The notes under the pieces are model-generated. The model was not told where the DNA came from, searched no databases, and saw nothing but the letters and a program-made list of their open reading frames with translations. Below, one piece after another: positions 36,058-47,868 of a stretch of 64,000 nucleotides of DNA. Source of the DNA: Gnetum montanum (taxonomy: Eukaryota > Streptophyta > Gnetopsida > Gnetales > Gnetaceae). Both the position numbers and the translations under genes were made by a program. The stretch spans positions 906,909 through 970,908 of the forward strand of contig MNCI01012718.1 in the NCBI GenBank assembly GCA_015680685.1, written 5' to 3'. The stretch's first letter is position 1. Every line of letters starts with the position of its first letter.

Positions 36058-36868
36058 TGATGAGTGGCGAGGTACCCCTACACTCAACCATACGAATACG
36101 AGCATTTCACATGCGATCTGATCGAACTCCAAGGACTAAGTGCTTACGTGCCTTAATGGAACACTTAAGGTTAATCAATCGTTGCCTTCCCAAACTTACT
36201 TGTATTGTCACGGTTGTATGGTTAAGTAAGCTTGATGTGTATGATTTTTATAGATTTTATTTTTTTAATGTCTTATGCTAATAGGAGAAGGTAAGGAGAA
36301 CTAAGTGACTAACTTTCATTAACTATTCACTAACTAAGTTCTAAGTGTTGCTAACACCAGTATCCATTCCCACTTACTGCACACATCCTGAACCAGTGCA
36401 ATGCTGTTGGGATTACCAAACGCTAATCGTTACTGGGTTACCAAGTGCTACACACATGCTTGAAGCGGTCGTACTGAGTGATCTTAACTAGGAGAGTCAT
36501 GGGTTGAGAGAGATTAATTAACTAGGAAAGAATTTAAACATTCAACAATAATTAATTACTATTTAGCTTAATCTGTATGCTTCAAGGTTTATCATAAAGT
36601 TCATCTTTATTGCCATATACATATGGGTGCTCAGGTACAATTTGCTCGAATAAAGATCCGTTCACTCTATGACTCCTACTACGGGTACACAGGAATTATT
36701 CTAACTTTGGAATGGTAAAACTACAAGAGTTTAGCTAAGGGTCTAAGTCTAACTACTTGAACAAGGGAAGCCACCTCTTATTTATAGACAATGCGGCAGG
36801 ATGCGATATCACGTACACGATATCGTGGGGTGGATGCAATATTGCGTACGTGATATCGTGACTCATCA
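36058..36868 (-). repeat. Element C 3' LTR
   Basis: 811 bp from TGATGAGTGGCGAGGTACC to CTCATCA. On the minus strand the palindromes (36860-36803) precede the TATA box (TCTATAAATAAGAGG, 36787-36773). The polyadenylation signal AATAAAG lies near 36610. Confidence 0.92.
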
Positions 36869-37570
36869 TACCTCCATGACTGAATGAAAACTCGTCCTCT
36901 AGTTCCTTACAAAATATTGCGAAGGTATGGGATTATTAACTTGAATGACACTAATGGTGAATGGGGTGACACATGAATGGATCATCATTAAAATACATGG
37001 CAATATTAGTGTTCATGACCAAAAGAGTGAACACTATACATATTTGACATCTAGCCTTGTTTGGTAGCTGAGAGAGAAGAGAGAGAAAAGGAGAAGATGT
37101 GTTGCTGCCGATGCCAAAATTACGCCTTCCGTTGTCCATCCATAACTGCGCCATCAATCTTGTTCCTTGCATGATTGTTCCAACACTAGTCCATCCTAAG
37201 TGTTTCCTCTAGCTCCAGTCCATTATTGTATGATTGCCATCTGCACATACAACATAGTCCCATATTAGCAAGGACATCACAATGCAATTGATACCTTACC
37301 TCGGTGTATGGTCCATTAGCTAAGTTGTGATATGGCTAATACGGATTCTGGAAATATAACATTGGTGACTACCCAAGGTGTAGGGGTTAGGAGAAAATTG
37401 GAAAAATTGGACCAGGACCCCCATGACTAAGAGCGATCCTCTAGTAGCGATAGAATGGAAAAATATAAGGAATAAGAAAGATGGAGAAAAAGAAACAATG
37501 ACAATACTGATAAAATGGATGTTAGAGGTGGAAATGAACAAAATAAATGTTGATTGCAACAATGTTTAAG
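36869..37570 (-). promoter_or_regulatory. Element C leader remnant with splice acceptor, ORF2 lost
   Basis: On the minus strand it keeps TCTTAGTCATGGGGGTCC (37436-37419), then TATGTGCAG and ATGG at 37240, the position where A, D and E have TGATTGCAG-ATGG before ORF2. Only a few dozen codons with stops follow before the PPT and LTR. ORF2 and the palindrome/TATA unit were deleted, while the leader and acceptor remained. Confidence 0.5.
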
Positions 37571-38867
37571 GGAAAGAAGTGAACTGATGCACCAATTAGG
37601 AATGCCAGTGGGTCCTCCCTAAAGCAAGCTCATGTCCTTTATGCCTTGACAATCCCACATTCAAAGATTTGTAGGGCTTCGAAAATGTCATTTGGAAGCA
37701 AGAGTTAAAGTCTTAACCACGAGAATGTACCAAAAAGACAACAATGCATCAACCAACATATAGACTATTGATACAACCGACAATGAGGTGAAAAATGGAG
37801 AAAGAATGATGAGGGGAAGAGAGAGAATGGAATGAAGTCCCAAGAACAAGGTGGTGTACAGCCCCTTGTGTATTTATGATTAATGTGACTTAGTAGATCT
37901 CATTCCAAATCTAGCCTCAAACAATTCGCATCTAGTGACTTCACATTAATACACTTGGCCAATCCATCCACTTGAAGTAACAAGAATGTTTTCACCAAAG
38001 AGTCACCACCATTCCGAGAAAATGAGAAAGGGAAAAGTAGGAAGTGAGAGAGGGCCTTAGTTAGAGGAAACATGTTTATTTAGTTCCATAACCAATGTGT
38101 GTAGCCCAGATGATTATTTTGTCTAAGTGGTGTGCTTTGAATTCTCACTATTTTATTTTTTATTTTTATTTGCATGAGAACCACACCATGCAAAGACTTA
38201 TTATTTTTATTAGCTCAGCTTCCTGATAATGGAGCAACGTCGGAATGGTAAGGAAAACCCAAGAAGAAAACATCCAAGCACCCAAGAGAATGGCCAGCAC
38301 AAATGCATCAAATCCCCTTGATGTCACACCCTTTTCAATCCTTGATCCCTTCCTTAGTTTGAGAAATGCCCAGTCACCAATTTGTTGATAGTTCTATGAT
38401 TTAAAGAAGGGGACTATACATTTCCAAGTCAAGAGAGACCATAGAAATTTATGAATGCATGGATGATGTGGACTCATTACCTATTATCTCAAAAGAACCA
38501 TACCTTAGTATCAACATTATAACTCCAAGGTAAAAACCAAACATTTGCAATCAATAGAATACAGTTCATACCACCATCAGGAGCACTTATTAGGTGACGA
38601 ACTTATCAAAACAAAACAAAAAATAAACAATCACACAAAGAAATGAAAAAGTATGAACGATGTTGCAAAAAAAAAACAAGAAAAGTTAAAGAAATTTGTA
38701 AAAAAAAAAAAACTTAGAAAGGAACTGAGGGCCTCAATTGATCAGCAGAGGTGGCCATCTCTCCCATGACTGGGTTGGAAGGGGGAGATTTGAAATAATG
38801 AGAAGGGTCGTCCCTTATTAGAGATATTATGTGCACTGGCCATTTTAGATTTATGGTAAGGTTTGGT
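37571..38867 (-). other. Element C conserved non-coding block
   Basis: No gene. It shares GTGGGTCCTCCC (37610) and CCCCTTGATGTCACACCC (38312) with the other elements. AT-rich near 38620-38715. Confidence 0.6.
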
Positions 38868-39850
38868 CTATTGCACATTGACTAAAAACTCCTTATCAGA
38901 GCGCTTGTTTGAATTTTTTAGGAATTTCCAGCTTCCCCCAATTGATTTTTTTAGTTTAAGGTTCGGAAGTCGACGAAGGACTTGCTCGAGTTCATCTATG
39001 CTTTCGATGTAGGCACTAGTTATTCCCTCAGTTAGTTCCATGCATGTTGGTGAGTTTCTTTCTTGATTAGCTATCAACCACTGGATGCCTTCTTGTTGTG
39101 TGGTTGCTACATATAAGCACTTTTGTATGTTAATTTCTTGTGCACACCGGTTGCATGCAGGCAATGCTGAACATTCTTGCACGCAATCACACCCTGTATC
39201 ACTTTATGTGATGCATGGAACCTTCTTCTTCTCAATCTTCCCAAAAGTGTTCTCCTTAGATATTTCCAAGAAAAGATCGCAGATTCCTAGGTGTGCATTT
39301 ATGGTACTTAGCCATGTCCTTCCCATGATTATTGGGAAGTCCCCTTTATCATTGTTTACTTGTATCACTAGGAAATCAGTTGGGTATAACAACCCACACA
39401 TAGTGGTAATGATGTCCTCCATCAGTCCCAAGGGAACAGTGATGGACTGGTCAGCCAACTCTAGGCAAATATTGCTCTTCCTCGATGGAGGTATGTTTCA
39501 GGCTTTGTACATCTCTTGTGATATTAAGTTAACTCCAGAACCTGAGTCTAGAAGAGCTTTACATGGTTCATTCCCAATGACTTGGAGATATATTAGAGGA
39601 CTTTTGGGATTAGAGAATTTCCTGGGAAGGTGGCCCTCCTTAATCCAATCAGTAATGGCATGTGTTAACATAACCGTGTGTGTTGAGCACGGTATTTGGT
39701 TTGAAGGGAGCTCTGAAGCCTTATATGATGGAGAGGCATTCAGAGGTTCAACCGCTTGTGGTTGTGAGGGCTTGATTGGACTGTTGGTTTTGAAGAAAGG
39801 TCTTCTCTTCATATGGTTGTTAGAACCAGCATCGTGTTGAAGATTCACAA
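38868..39850 (-). pseudogene. Element C protease region
   Basis: Retropepsin with the active site readable as ALLDSGSGVNLIS near 39540 (DSG in place of DTG). In a second frame follow GLMEDIITTMCGLLYPTDFL and FPIIMGRTWLSTINAHLGI. A third stretch (39182-38868) holds CLYVATTQQEGIQWLI and the protease-RT linker seen in B. Frame breaks separate the three parts. Reading stops at 38868 and no RT follows, so the polyprotein was cut by a deletion between protease and the non-coding block. Confidence 0.75.
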
Positions 39851-42208
39851 CCCTTGTGGCATTGCATTGCTGCGGTTGAGTAGGGAGTTTCCCTTACATT
39901 GCTAGAGTAGGTGGTAATGGAGCTATCTGTGTGAGAGTTACGAATGGATTTGGAGGATGGTATGTCTATGGGTTATCTCCCCTAGGAGAAAGAGTTCTAA
40001 AATACTCACGAGCTTGGTAGTGATGTTGTGGTGTAACATGACCAACAGAGTCATGTGGAGAGATTGGATGCTGCACATAGTAGCCATATGGGTCTGGTTG
40101 CCAGTAGGGGTATTGTTGCCTTGGTGGTGGCATCCCCCATGACTGTGGGTATTTCCACTATTGATGTTGCTCAACAGGTTGTGGTGGAGTTCCACTTGGA
40201 TAATATGTTGAGGGTTGGTGGAACTGCCTTGGATTACCTTGGGGATAAGGTAACTATTGGGGTGCTTGTCATTTATTAAATCATGTGTTGAGTGCATACA
40301 CCCAGACTCTTGTAGATGTGAGATTATTGGACAACATCCCTTAGGATGGTAATATTGGCATATCTCACATCCACCATCATTTTCTGTGTCTGAATCCACA
40401 ACCTCTTCGGTGATGGCCATTTTACCTTTACCCTTGTTATGTGCATTGTCTGCTTCTCTCTTTTTATTTTTGTCATATTCACTATCTTGCTCTCTAGACT
40501 CCTCTACAATCTGAAGAACAGTTTCAAACCTACTATCCAGGGAGTCCCACATTTGGTCTACCTTTGTCAATACTTCGGTTGTTAAATTTTGGATTAGTAA
40601 AGTTTTCCTATTCACCATCTCTTCGAGTGGTGACTCTTTCTCCTCCTCACATAATCTTACTCCCCTTTTTCAGAGGGAAGGATCTCGGTTGTACTCTTCT
40701 GCACTTTCTCTCTTACGTAGCTCCTCTTCTTCCTTAGCTACTTACTCTAGCAATCTATGAACCTAATGAGACCTAAGCTCTGATAATCTCCCTTGGGCAT
40801 ACATTCTAAGGGTTCTCCTTGTTTCATGCCTAAGTCCATCTACGAGATGGCGTAGTTGATCCCGATGCAAATAACCATGGCCCAGGAAATGATGTAATAG
40901 TGCATAATAATGGCCCATGGCAGCATCCAAGGGTTCATGATTTCCCTACTTTCATCCTTGCATTTTCCTTCTCAAGTTAAACACTCAGGAGTATGTTTGG
41001 TACTTATCATTAAACAATTCTAGCATTGTACTCAACCTCCGAATGGATTCCGGTTCTAAGGACTGGTACCAGCTTTCCGCTTCTTTCACTAGTATCCTTG
41101 GGAACAACTTTAGTTTTTGCCATTTGTTTTCTATGTTCTGCAAGGCACATGCATCATGGAATTCTTGTAGGTGATTTTGAGGATCAGCGTTGTATCCCCC
41201 CTTAAACCGTGGGATGTTATTCATGTCTAACCTCTTGATCCTACTATCTTTTTGGTGCCTTGTGGGAACTCTTATGGCCTCCTTTATGTCTAGCATGCTT
41301 CTAGTTACGAGTAGGGGTTCTTCATAGTCATCTTGTTCATAGCATCTGTGATGTCTATGCGGTTCCCTAATCTTCCTTCTTCCATGCCTTGATTCCCTAG
41401 AGTGCCCCCATCCTCGTTCTCGACTATTTCATCGATGTTTTTCACTCTGTTTACCTTTATCCTCATGGTTGGTTTCCTTATGACTGTGGCTGGATACTGA
41501 AGGAGAGAGTGAATGTTATGATGAAGGTGAAGAAGAAGGAGAACCATCACCATGATGGTATTTTCTACCTTCTCTTCGATGGTCTTGGCCACGATCGTGA
41601 TCACGATCAGAACGTCCACTCTTATCATGTGGTTGTGTTCCTTCCTTGAACACTTTGTGTCTGTGGGTATCAGAACCAGGGTTGTGAATCATGGAGTGTA
41701 GGTTCTAATACACCACCTCCTGACCATCATTAGGAGGAGGAACATCGTTTGGTGGGGATCCTGTTGAAGCAGGTTCACTACCCTCAATTTTGCTCAAGAC
41801 AGGTGGAGCGTTATGGGGCCATTTACCCTTTCAGGATGTATGATATCTCTCCTGTTGCAAGTCCCTTTGACATTGCGCTTCTGTGGGATGGTAGTCCCTT
41901 GTGTCATGATTTCATGCAACATATTCTGCATATAAAAATGACATGCCTATTCATGAGAGGGCACGAAAGAGCATGTTGGGGATTGATCGGTTTGGAGGCA
42001 ACACTATGTTACCTTCCAAGTCTCTCTAACGTAGTTGTTCATCTTGATGGAGAATAAAGGTAAATTTGGGTACATACTCATCATGATGAGTATATACCAC
42101 ACGAAACTATTGAGGAACTGGCGGATCTTGGTTACGTGTGTTATGCCATCAATTGTCTCTTGTGTTAGTCCTAGGCGGTGAAGTGCTCTTGTGCGAAGAA
42201 AAAGGCAT
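39851..42208 (-). pseudogene. Element C gag
   Basis: Starts at ATG 42208 (MPFSSHKSTSPPRTNTRDN, then a stop). The N-terminal part contains YVPKFTFILHQDEQLR and EGNIVLPPN as in B. An Arg/His-rich region follows. The capsid-type domain at 41296-40985 includes MNNIPRFKGGYNADPQNHLQ, KLKLFPRILVKEAESWYQSL and STMLELFNDKYQTY. The zinc knuckle CEICQYYHPKGCC near 40350 has spacing CX2CX3HX4C. A His/Gln-rich tail leads to the protease. Stops and frame changes at several places, for example near 41300 and 40618. Confidence 0.82.
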
Positions 42209-42334
42209 TTTCGTCTTGTTCAGTGTGTGATTTACCATTGTCTTATCTTTCCTTGATTAACCCTAAGGATTTTTTCTAGCATCCCAATGATATAAATGAT
42301 TTCCTATGTTCTACGTAGCGCACAAACAACTAAG

Positions 42335-42352
42335 TCCCTGGCAACGGCGCCA
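42335..42352 (-). promoter_or_regulatory. Element C primer binding site (tRNA-Asp)
   Basis: The plus-strand text TCCCTGGCAACGGCGCCA equals the 3' end of plant tRNA-Asp(GUC), with T for C at one position. On the minus strand it is the binding site two bases inside the 5' LTR. Confidence 0.88.
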
Positions 42353-42353
42353 A

Positions 42354-43118
42354 TGATGAGTGACGAGGTACCCCTACACTCAACCATACGAATACGAGTG
42401 TTTCACGCGTGATCCAATCGAACTCCAAGGACTAAGTGCTTATGAGCCTTAATGCAACACCTAAGGTTAATCAATCGCTGTCTTCCCAAACTTACTTGTA
42501 TTGTCACGATTGTATGGTTAAGTAAGCTTGAGGCATATGATTTTTATAGCTTTTATCTTTTTAATGTCTTATGCTAATAGGAGAAGGTAAGGAGAACTAA
42601 GTGACTAACTTTCATTAACTATTCACTAACTAAGTTCTAAGTGTTCCTAACACCAGCATCTATTCCCACTTGCTGCACACATCCTGAACCAGTGCAACGC
42701 TGCTGGGATTACCAAACACTAATCGTTACTAGGTTACCAAANCTGTATGTTGCAAGGTTTATCATAAAGTTCGTCTTCATTGTCGTACACAAATGTGTGC
42801 TTAGGTACAATTTGCTCGAATAAAGATCCGTTCACTCTATGACTCTTACTGCAGGCACACAGGAATTATTCTACCTCTGGAATGGTAAAACTATAAGAGT
42901 TTAGCTAAGGGTCTAAGTCTAACTACTTGAACAAGGAAAGCCGCCTCTTATTTATAGACAATGCAACAGGATGCAATATCGCAGGGCGGATGCAATATCG
43001 TGGATGCAATATTACGGGGCTGATGCAATATCGCAGATGCAATATTGCAGGGCTGATGCAATATCGCAAATGTGATATTGCGTACGCAATATCCCATAAA
43101 CGATATCATGGCTCATCA
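42354..43118 (-). repeat. Element C 5' LTR
   Basis: Begins TGATGAGTGACGAGG and ends CTCATCA. A single N at 42742 stands where about 130 bases of the other LTR are missing. The U3 part (42960-43110) carries an expanded array of palindrome-derived units. Confidence 0.9.
42966..43105. repeat. Expanded palindrome-half array in C 5' LTR
   Basis: At least six units of the form GGATGCAATATCGCAGGGC or GCTGATGCAATATCGCAG, then GTGATATTGCGTACGCAATATC. The 3' LTR of the same element has only about two palindromes here. Most CpG in the units have become TpG or CpA. Confidence 0.8.
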
Positions 43119-43620
43119 ATAGGTGAGTTAGAAAAATTTTTTATTTCTAAATTTCATAAGAAGGGAGTTGTTGCCAATTTTTCTTTGTAGCTAAGAGCTC
43201 TAACACTCCAATTTCTAGCACCCATAACTTACTCATTATTGTCCTAATTTGCATGATTTTCAAATTTATGTGATCCCAAAGTGATCACCTTAGTCATGGG
43301 AGGGTGCTAGTAAGGAAAATTTGAGTTGATTTTTTTGAAATTGCTAACAAATGGAAGGTATTATAGGGGTAAATTTAAGGAACATATTAAAAATTTTTAA
43401 AAGTAAACCACTCATTTGAAGGCCAAAACCACTTTAAGAAGACTTCTAATTTATCATACCACTCATTTAAAGTACTAATGGGATTTTTATTGAAAAATCT
43501 TCTAACTCTAAAATCATAATAAACTAAGAACTTCATAGGACTAAGGGTATGAGTAAGGTATCAAATTATTGCTCATTTATGAGAACATTTTAGTAATTCC
43601 AAACCCTTGATTGACTGTAA
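43119..43620 (+). promoter_or_regulatory. Element B leader of ORF2
   Basis: Resumes B after element C (ATAGG at 43119-43123). It contains CTTAGTCATGGGAGGGTGC at 43292, the counterpart of the leader G-run of A, D and E. The end before the ATG reads GATTGACTGTAA in place of GTGATTGCAG, so the splice acceptor is lost here. Confidence 0.5.
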
Positions 43621-46351
43621 ATGGCCCCAAAAAGAGGAGCACAAGGAGAACTCCCATGACTGGTAAGCAAAAGACCATGAGGCCATGGAAGAGGACAAGT
43701 GAGCGAGTAAAATCCACAAACAAAACAAGGAAACCAAGAAGCACAATCCTTCAGCATTCATCAACAAACTCCTACCACAAAGCAATTTTCTTAAGCAGAA
43801 GCGAATGTTCCACCAGTGCCTATCCAAGGACAACAACTTACAATATCACCTAAATGCCTTTAGGCTATTTAGGAAAAAGCCATCATGTCAATAGTAATTG
43901 TGGAACTTAGCTTTGGTCCATTCTTGGAATTTTCTCTAGAAGCTATTAAGGCCCAACTTCAGTCATCTCCTTTATGGCATGCTCTAACAAATAATGGAGA
44001 ATGGTATCTAGAGGAAACATTCTAGTTTTGGAAAAAGCAAGAACCTGATGCTACATTCAAAATTAAAGGAATCTTAGTATCTTTCTCAGTTAAGGCAATT
44101 ACAAAGGTACTAAATGTGTCTAATCAAGAAGCAAAGGTGGCACAAATATCAACTAGATCTAACACAGACGCCAGGAAGCTGTGGGTACAGTGGGCATATG
44201 ACAAGAAAGATAAAGAATACAACAAAATGACTACAAAAGAAAAGATCTATTTCAAAATTGGCACTTATCACCTGTTTTCTACCAAAAGACTAAATATAAT
44301 CTCTACATATGCGGTTAGAAGGAGTGTAATATTAATGGGAAAATTCAATGCAAACATTGCTCACTTCTACTTCATAGAAATCTAAAGCAGTTTGAAGAAA
44401 AGAAGGTAGGGAAGTTAACACTTCCATTCCCATGCCTTCTTCAAAAGTTATGTAAATGGGTTGGTATCCATGGTTATACAAATGATGCATCAAGAAAGGC
44501 ATAAAATGCTTCCTATGCCAAAATGCTCAAGGTAGTGCCTCCCAAAAAGGACCAATTAGAAGAAAAACTAGGCACTGAGGAGACTACCCAATCCATAGGA
44601 TAACAGCAACAACAACCACAAGTTCCACCACAATTGCCATAATATTATAGGTCTTCAAGGAGTCATTTATAGCAAATTGCAAAAACCATTGGTTGGGGAA
44701 GTAGGGAAGAGGCCAATTTATTTAAAGTTATTGATGATGTAGTCAGGAAAACCATTTCAACCAATCCTGCTAGTGGATAGATATTGTTGAAGTTAGGAGG
44801 AGAGGCCTAGTGGTCACAGTAGATTTTCAGGAATGTCGCATTGTTCCAAGTGGTGCTTGAATTAAGAGAAAGAGCCACAGTTGTGATCATGCAACACCAT
44901 GATGCAGTGGGAGCTGCAGAAGTGATCATAGACCACATTAAAGAATCTTTTAATGTACCTGTTATTGCATCAACTAATATTTCTAGAGCCAAGATAATCA
45001 AATGATAATTGGTACCTCTATGACTCCTACAGAACATGAAGATGTGTTGGATAGACTATTGCAGACATGACAAATTATAACAAATGTATTTGATATTCCT
45101 AGTGATATCACTAACACATATTCTAAATTAATAACCACAAAAGAAAAATTAATCATGGTTGAAATGAGGGAAGAACATGCTAAGAATGAGCTTCACAGAT
45201 TACAAAAAGAGCTTGTAGTCCTAAGGGAAGAAAGGAGAGATCTAACTTTGTTCATATCACTAGATTAGATTGAACAATTTAGAATTAAGTAGATCAATTT
45301 CCTTATTAAGAGCAATAACGATATACTAGATGAGAAAGAAAAGGTAGTATGGAATGCTTCAGTAGTTGAAGCCTAATCATATGTCCATGTCAAAGCATTT
45401 GCTGCCTTACAAGAAGAAAATAAACAATTCGTTGTAGACAACATGATGTTGACCATAGTAGAAAAGAAGAAAAACAATCTAGAAGAAAGTATTCATCAGT
45501 TTAGAGAGCAACTAATGAGGGTCAACCAAGATATGAGACACCTCACAAGAGAAAAAAAAACCCTTTCTATGAAGAAGGTACACACCATTAGATAGAAATC
45601 AGCTATTGAAATTAGCGTGTAGAAAAATGAGGCGAAGAAACATAAAAGGCTCAAAGAACACTTCCGAGAACAAGTGGGTATGTATAAACAAATAAATGAA
45701 AAAGAGATCTAGATGGAAAAGGCCAAAATTAGTTCAATTGTAGCACAAAATCTTGATTGGCAATCCATCTTAGACAGCATTGCCTAGACCTATTAAGTGG
45801 AAGTGAAAAACAAAGACCTACAATTAGAAGACTTAATAGAATACATGACATTAGCAAACCTCTGATCTGCTAATCTAGCCTTGTTAATAGTAGGTAGGCC
45901 CAAAAATGAACTAGAACAGCAAGTAGTAGCCACTTATGCTTTATATGAGAAGGAGTTTATAGATAGAAAAGATTCTCTACAAAAAATTCAAGTAACAAAC
46001 TCAAAACTAGAAGCAGTTAAGGTTGGCTATGAGGGGTAAAAGGATGTAGCAAAAAATTTGGCAAGAAGATTAACGAACTATCATGAACTCAAAGAAAAAG
46101 CTAGAGCTTTTGAAGAAGAGCAACAATAGTTTGTGGCGTGGTACATTAAAGCCAATGAGATGTTTCTACAACTACCATCTTCATGGAACGTGTCGAATCC
46201 ATCAAACATTGGTTCATTAGCATGGATGGGCCACAATCCAAGAATGGAAGAAGAGAAGTTGCAAGCACTCTTAAATAAGTACCAATTTGAAAAGCTTAAT
46301 GACAAGGGGAGAAAAACTATGGAAGAGCCACCTTCACCTAGAACAACATAA
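43621..46351 (+). pseudogene. Element B ORF2: plant-transposon-type domain plus coiled coil
   Basis: Oldest ORF2 copy, placed after pol. It starts MAPKRGAQGELP and then a stop. The globular part includes VELSFGPFLEFSLEAI, FKIKGILVSFSVKAI, TTKEKIYFKIGTYHLFSTKR and LNIISTYAVRRSVILMGKFN. The acidic/Gln-rich linker and a coiled coil of several hundred codons follow, and the tail is KGRKTMEEPPSPRTT. Length about 910 codons, similar to D. Many stops, but the longest open piece (44116-44385) covers the most conserved part of the globular domain. Role unknown; position after pol recalls the third ORF of Athila elements, but no membrane segment is visible. Confidence 0.7.
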
Positions 46352-46544
46352 GGGTACATTCAACCTTGCCAAATTTAGTTTTTCATTCTTTATCAAAGTT
46401 GTCATGTCATGTGTTCATTTTTGTAAACTTCACTGTGACACTAAAGAGTCATGTATATAGAAGTCAGTGTCACATAGATATACCTTCCAATTTTGTAAGG
46501 AACTCCATTCTCATTTTGTTTTAACCCTAGGACATGTTTTTAGT

Positions 46545-46558
46545 CAATCGTGGGGGTA
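46545..46558 (+). promoter_or_regulatory. Element B polypurine tract
   Basis: TCAATCGTGGGGGTA directly before the 3' LTR start TGATAAATC. Confidence 0.8.
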
Positions 46559-47363
46559 TGATAAATCAAAAAATTTCAAGCCAACAATATCATATCTATG
46601 TATCTTAGCATATGTTATTGTATAAATGATATTGCGAGGTGTGTGCTAGCCTATATAAGCAACACTTGGGTGCAGAGATCTGTAGTAGATTTCATAGCCT
46701 AGTAATAGAACTCTTTTAGTTTGTTTTCTTGAATTCAGTACTTAGCAGTGTGTGCTTGCAGTGTGATGTTTTATAATTGAATAGAATCTTTATTCGAGTG
46801 TGATGTACTTGGACATGTTACATGACTGACAATAAAGATCGAGATTACTCTACATCATTACAACAATTTTTGTAGCTAATGTTTACCATTCCTTGCAATT
46901 TACTTTTAATGTCATTAAGCGGAATGAGTATGACTAATCTCAAGTACATAAGTGTAACTACTTGGTAACCCAATAGTACTATCACTTGGTACACCTAGTA
47001 GTGTAGTACTTGGTAATCCCAGTAGTAGTTGCACGAAGTCCAAGGTGTGACTGGAAGATTAGAATCAGCTACTGATCACATAGGCTAGTTTAGATTTGTT
47101 TTACTATCACTTAGATTTAGAAACCCTTACTTTTACTTCATGTTTACTAGGATCTTAATGGCCAATACAACATCAATATTATATACCTCATCATGAGTTA
47201 AACCATATGCACTAATTTTACTAGCTCACGTGGGAAGATAACAATTATGATGCTAACTAATTACTAGTATAATCACATTGCCTTATCTACAGAGTTTGAC
47301 CGCAATTGTGCGTGAACACTTGTATCTTATATGGTTGGGTGTTGGATACTCCACCACTCATCA
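46559..47363 (+). repeat. Element B 3' LTR
   Basis: 805 bp, TGATAAATC to CACTCATCA. TATA region GCCTATATAAGCAAC near 46650, AATAAAG near 46831. It carries only one recognisable palindrome half (ATGATATTGCGAGG), far fewer than A, C, D and E. Confidence 0.88.
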
Positions 47364-47868
47364 ACTATTGATTCTAGTGTGAGATGCTCCTTTATGACTA
47401 TCTCCCAAAGTTTCATAGTATGGCTCATTAGCTTGATTCTTCTATAGTTTGCACAATTTTGTACATCTCCTTTACTTTTGTAAATGAAAACAACAGAGCT
47501 TTTTCTCCAATTTTTGGACATTTTTCTATCCTTCAAAATTTTGTTAAATAATTGTATCAACCAGGAAATTACTATATCTTCCCACACTTTCCAAGCTTCT
47601 ATAGGAATATTATCTAGTCCAATAGCTTTTCCATTTTTCATCTTTAATAAGGATATATTTAACTTAGAGAAGGAAAGCTCATTAACCAAATGAAAATTTA
47701 GTTCTTCTTTTTGGATGTCTTCTCTTGAAAATTTTTTATTTAATAATTCTAGAAAATAATTTTTCCACTTATCCAAAATTGCATTTTCTTTTACAAAAAT
47801 TCTTTCATTTACTTCCTTAATGCATTTGACATGATCAATGTCCTTATACTTCTTATTTCTAATCGTGT
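47364..47868 (-). pseudogene. LINE reverse-transcriptase fragment
   Basis: Minus-strand frame with KMKNGKAIGLDNIPIEAWKV, WLIQLFNKILKDRKMSKNWR, VVFIYKSKGDVQNCANYRRI and KLMSHTMKLWEIV, the fingers part of non-LTR (LINE) RT (the NGKA.G.DGIP, W, P.YK.KGD and NYRGI.L.SH motifs). It ends at the B LTR border and lacks the catalytic FADD part. Upstream it joins the gag start of D1 at 47868, forming one 269-codon frame that is a chimera, not a native gene. Confidence 0.8.

Larger units (their letters stand above)
36058..43118 (-). mobile_element. Element C: gag-protease LTR retrotransposon inserted in B
   Basis: Minus-strand element of 7.1 kb: 5' LTR (43118-42354), tRNA-Asp primer site, gag and protease (42208-38868), non-coding block, leader with splice acceptor, PPT, 3' LTR (36868-36058). 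RT, RNase H, integrase, the internal palindromes and nearly all of ORF2 are missing. Its gag is closer to that of B than to those of A, D and E. Flanked by ATAGG. A single N at 42742 marks missing LTR sequence. Confidence 0.88.
19288..47363 (+). mobile_element. Element B: Ty3/Gypsy (Athila-like) retrotransposon, interrupted
   Basis: This is the parent element of the complex, about 12.6 kb without the two insertions. Order: LTR 19288-20108, decayed tRNA-Asp primer site, gag (20235-20959 continuing at 29328), protease, RT, RNase H, integrase (to about 34390), non-coding block, internal promoter (35960-36057), leader (from 43119), ORF2 (43621-46351), PPT, LTR 46559-47363. Element A interrupts gag and element C interrupts the leader; both are flanked by ATAGG. 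Integrase after RT makes it Ty3/Gypsy; the RT approach YPISDSEW, the tRNA-Asp primer and an extra ORF after pol suggest the Athila lineage (inference). Very many stops, often TAG or TAA where W or Q is expected, show it is old. The left LTR border is uncertain by about 30 bases. Confidence 0.85.

Noticed and set aside
39085-39840. 251-codon plus-strand open frame
   Set aside because: It is the antisense shadow of the element C protease, whose DSG motif and flap part are on the minus strand.
42966-43105. CRISPR-like array of short repeats
   Set aside because: Units are decayed palindromes in an LTR promoter region, with no constant spacer length and no cas genes; plant nuclear context.
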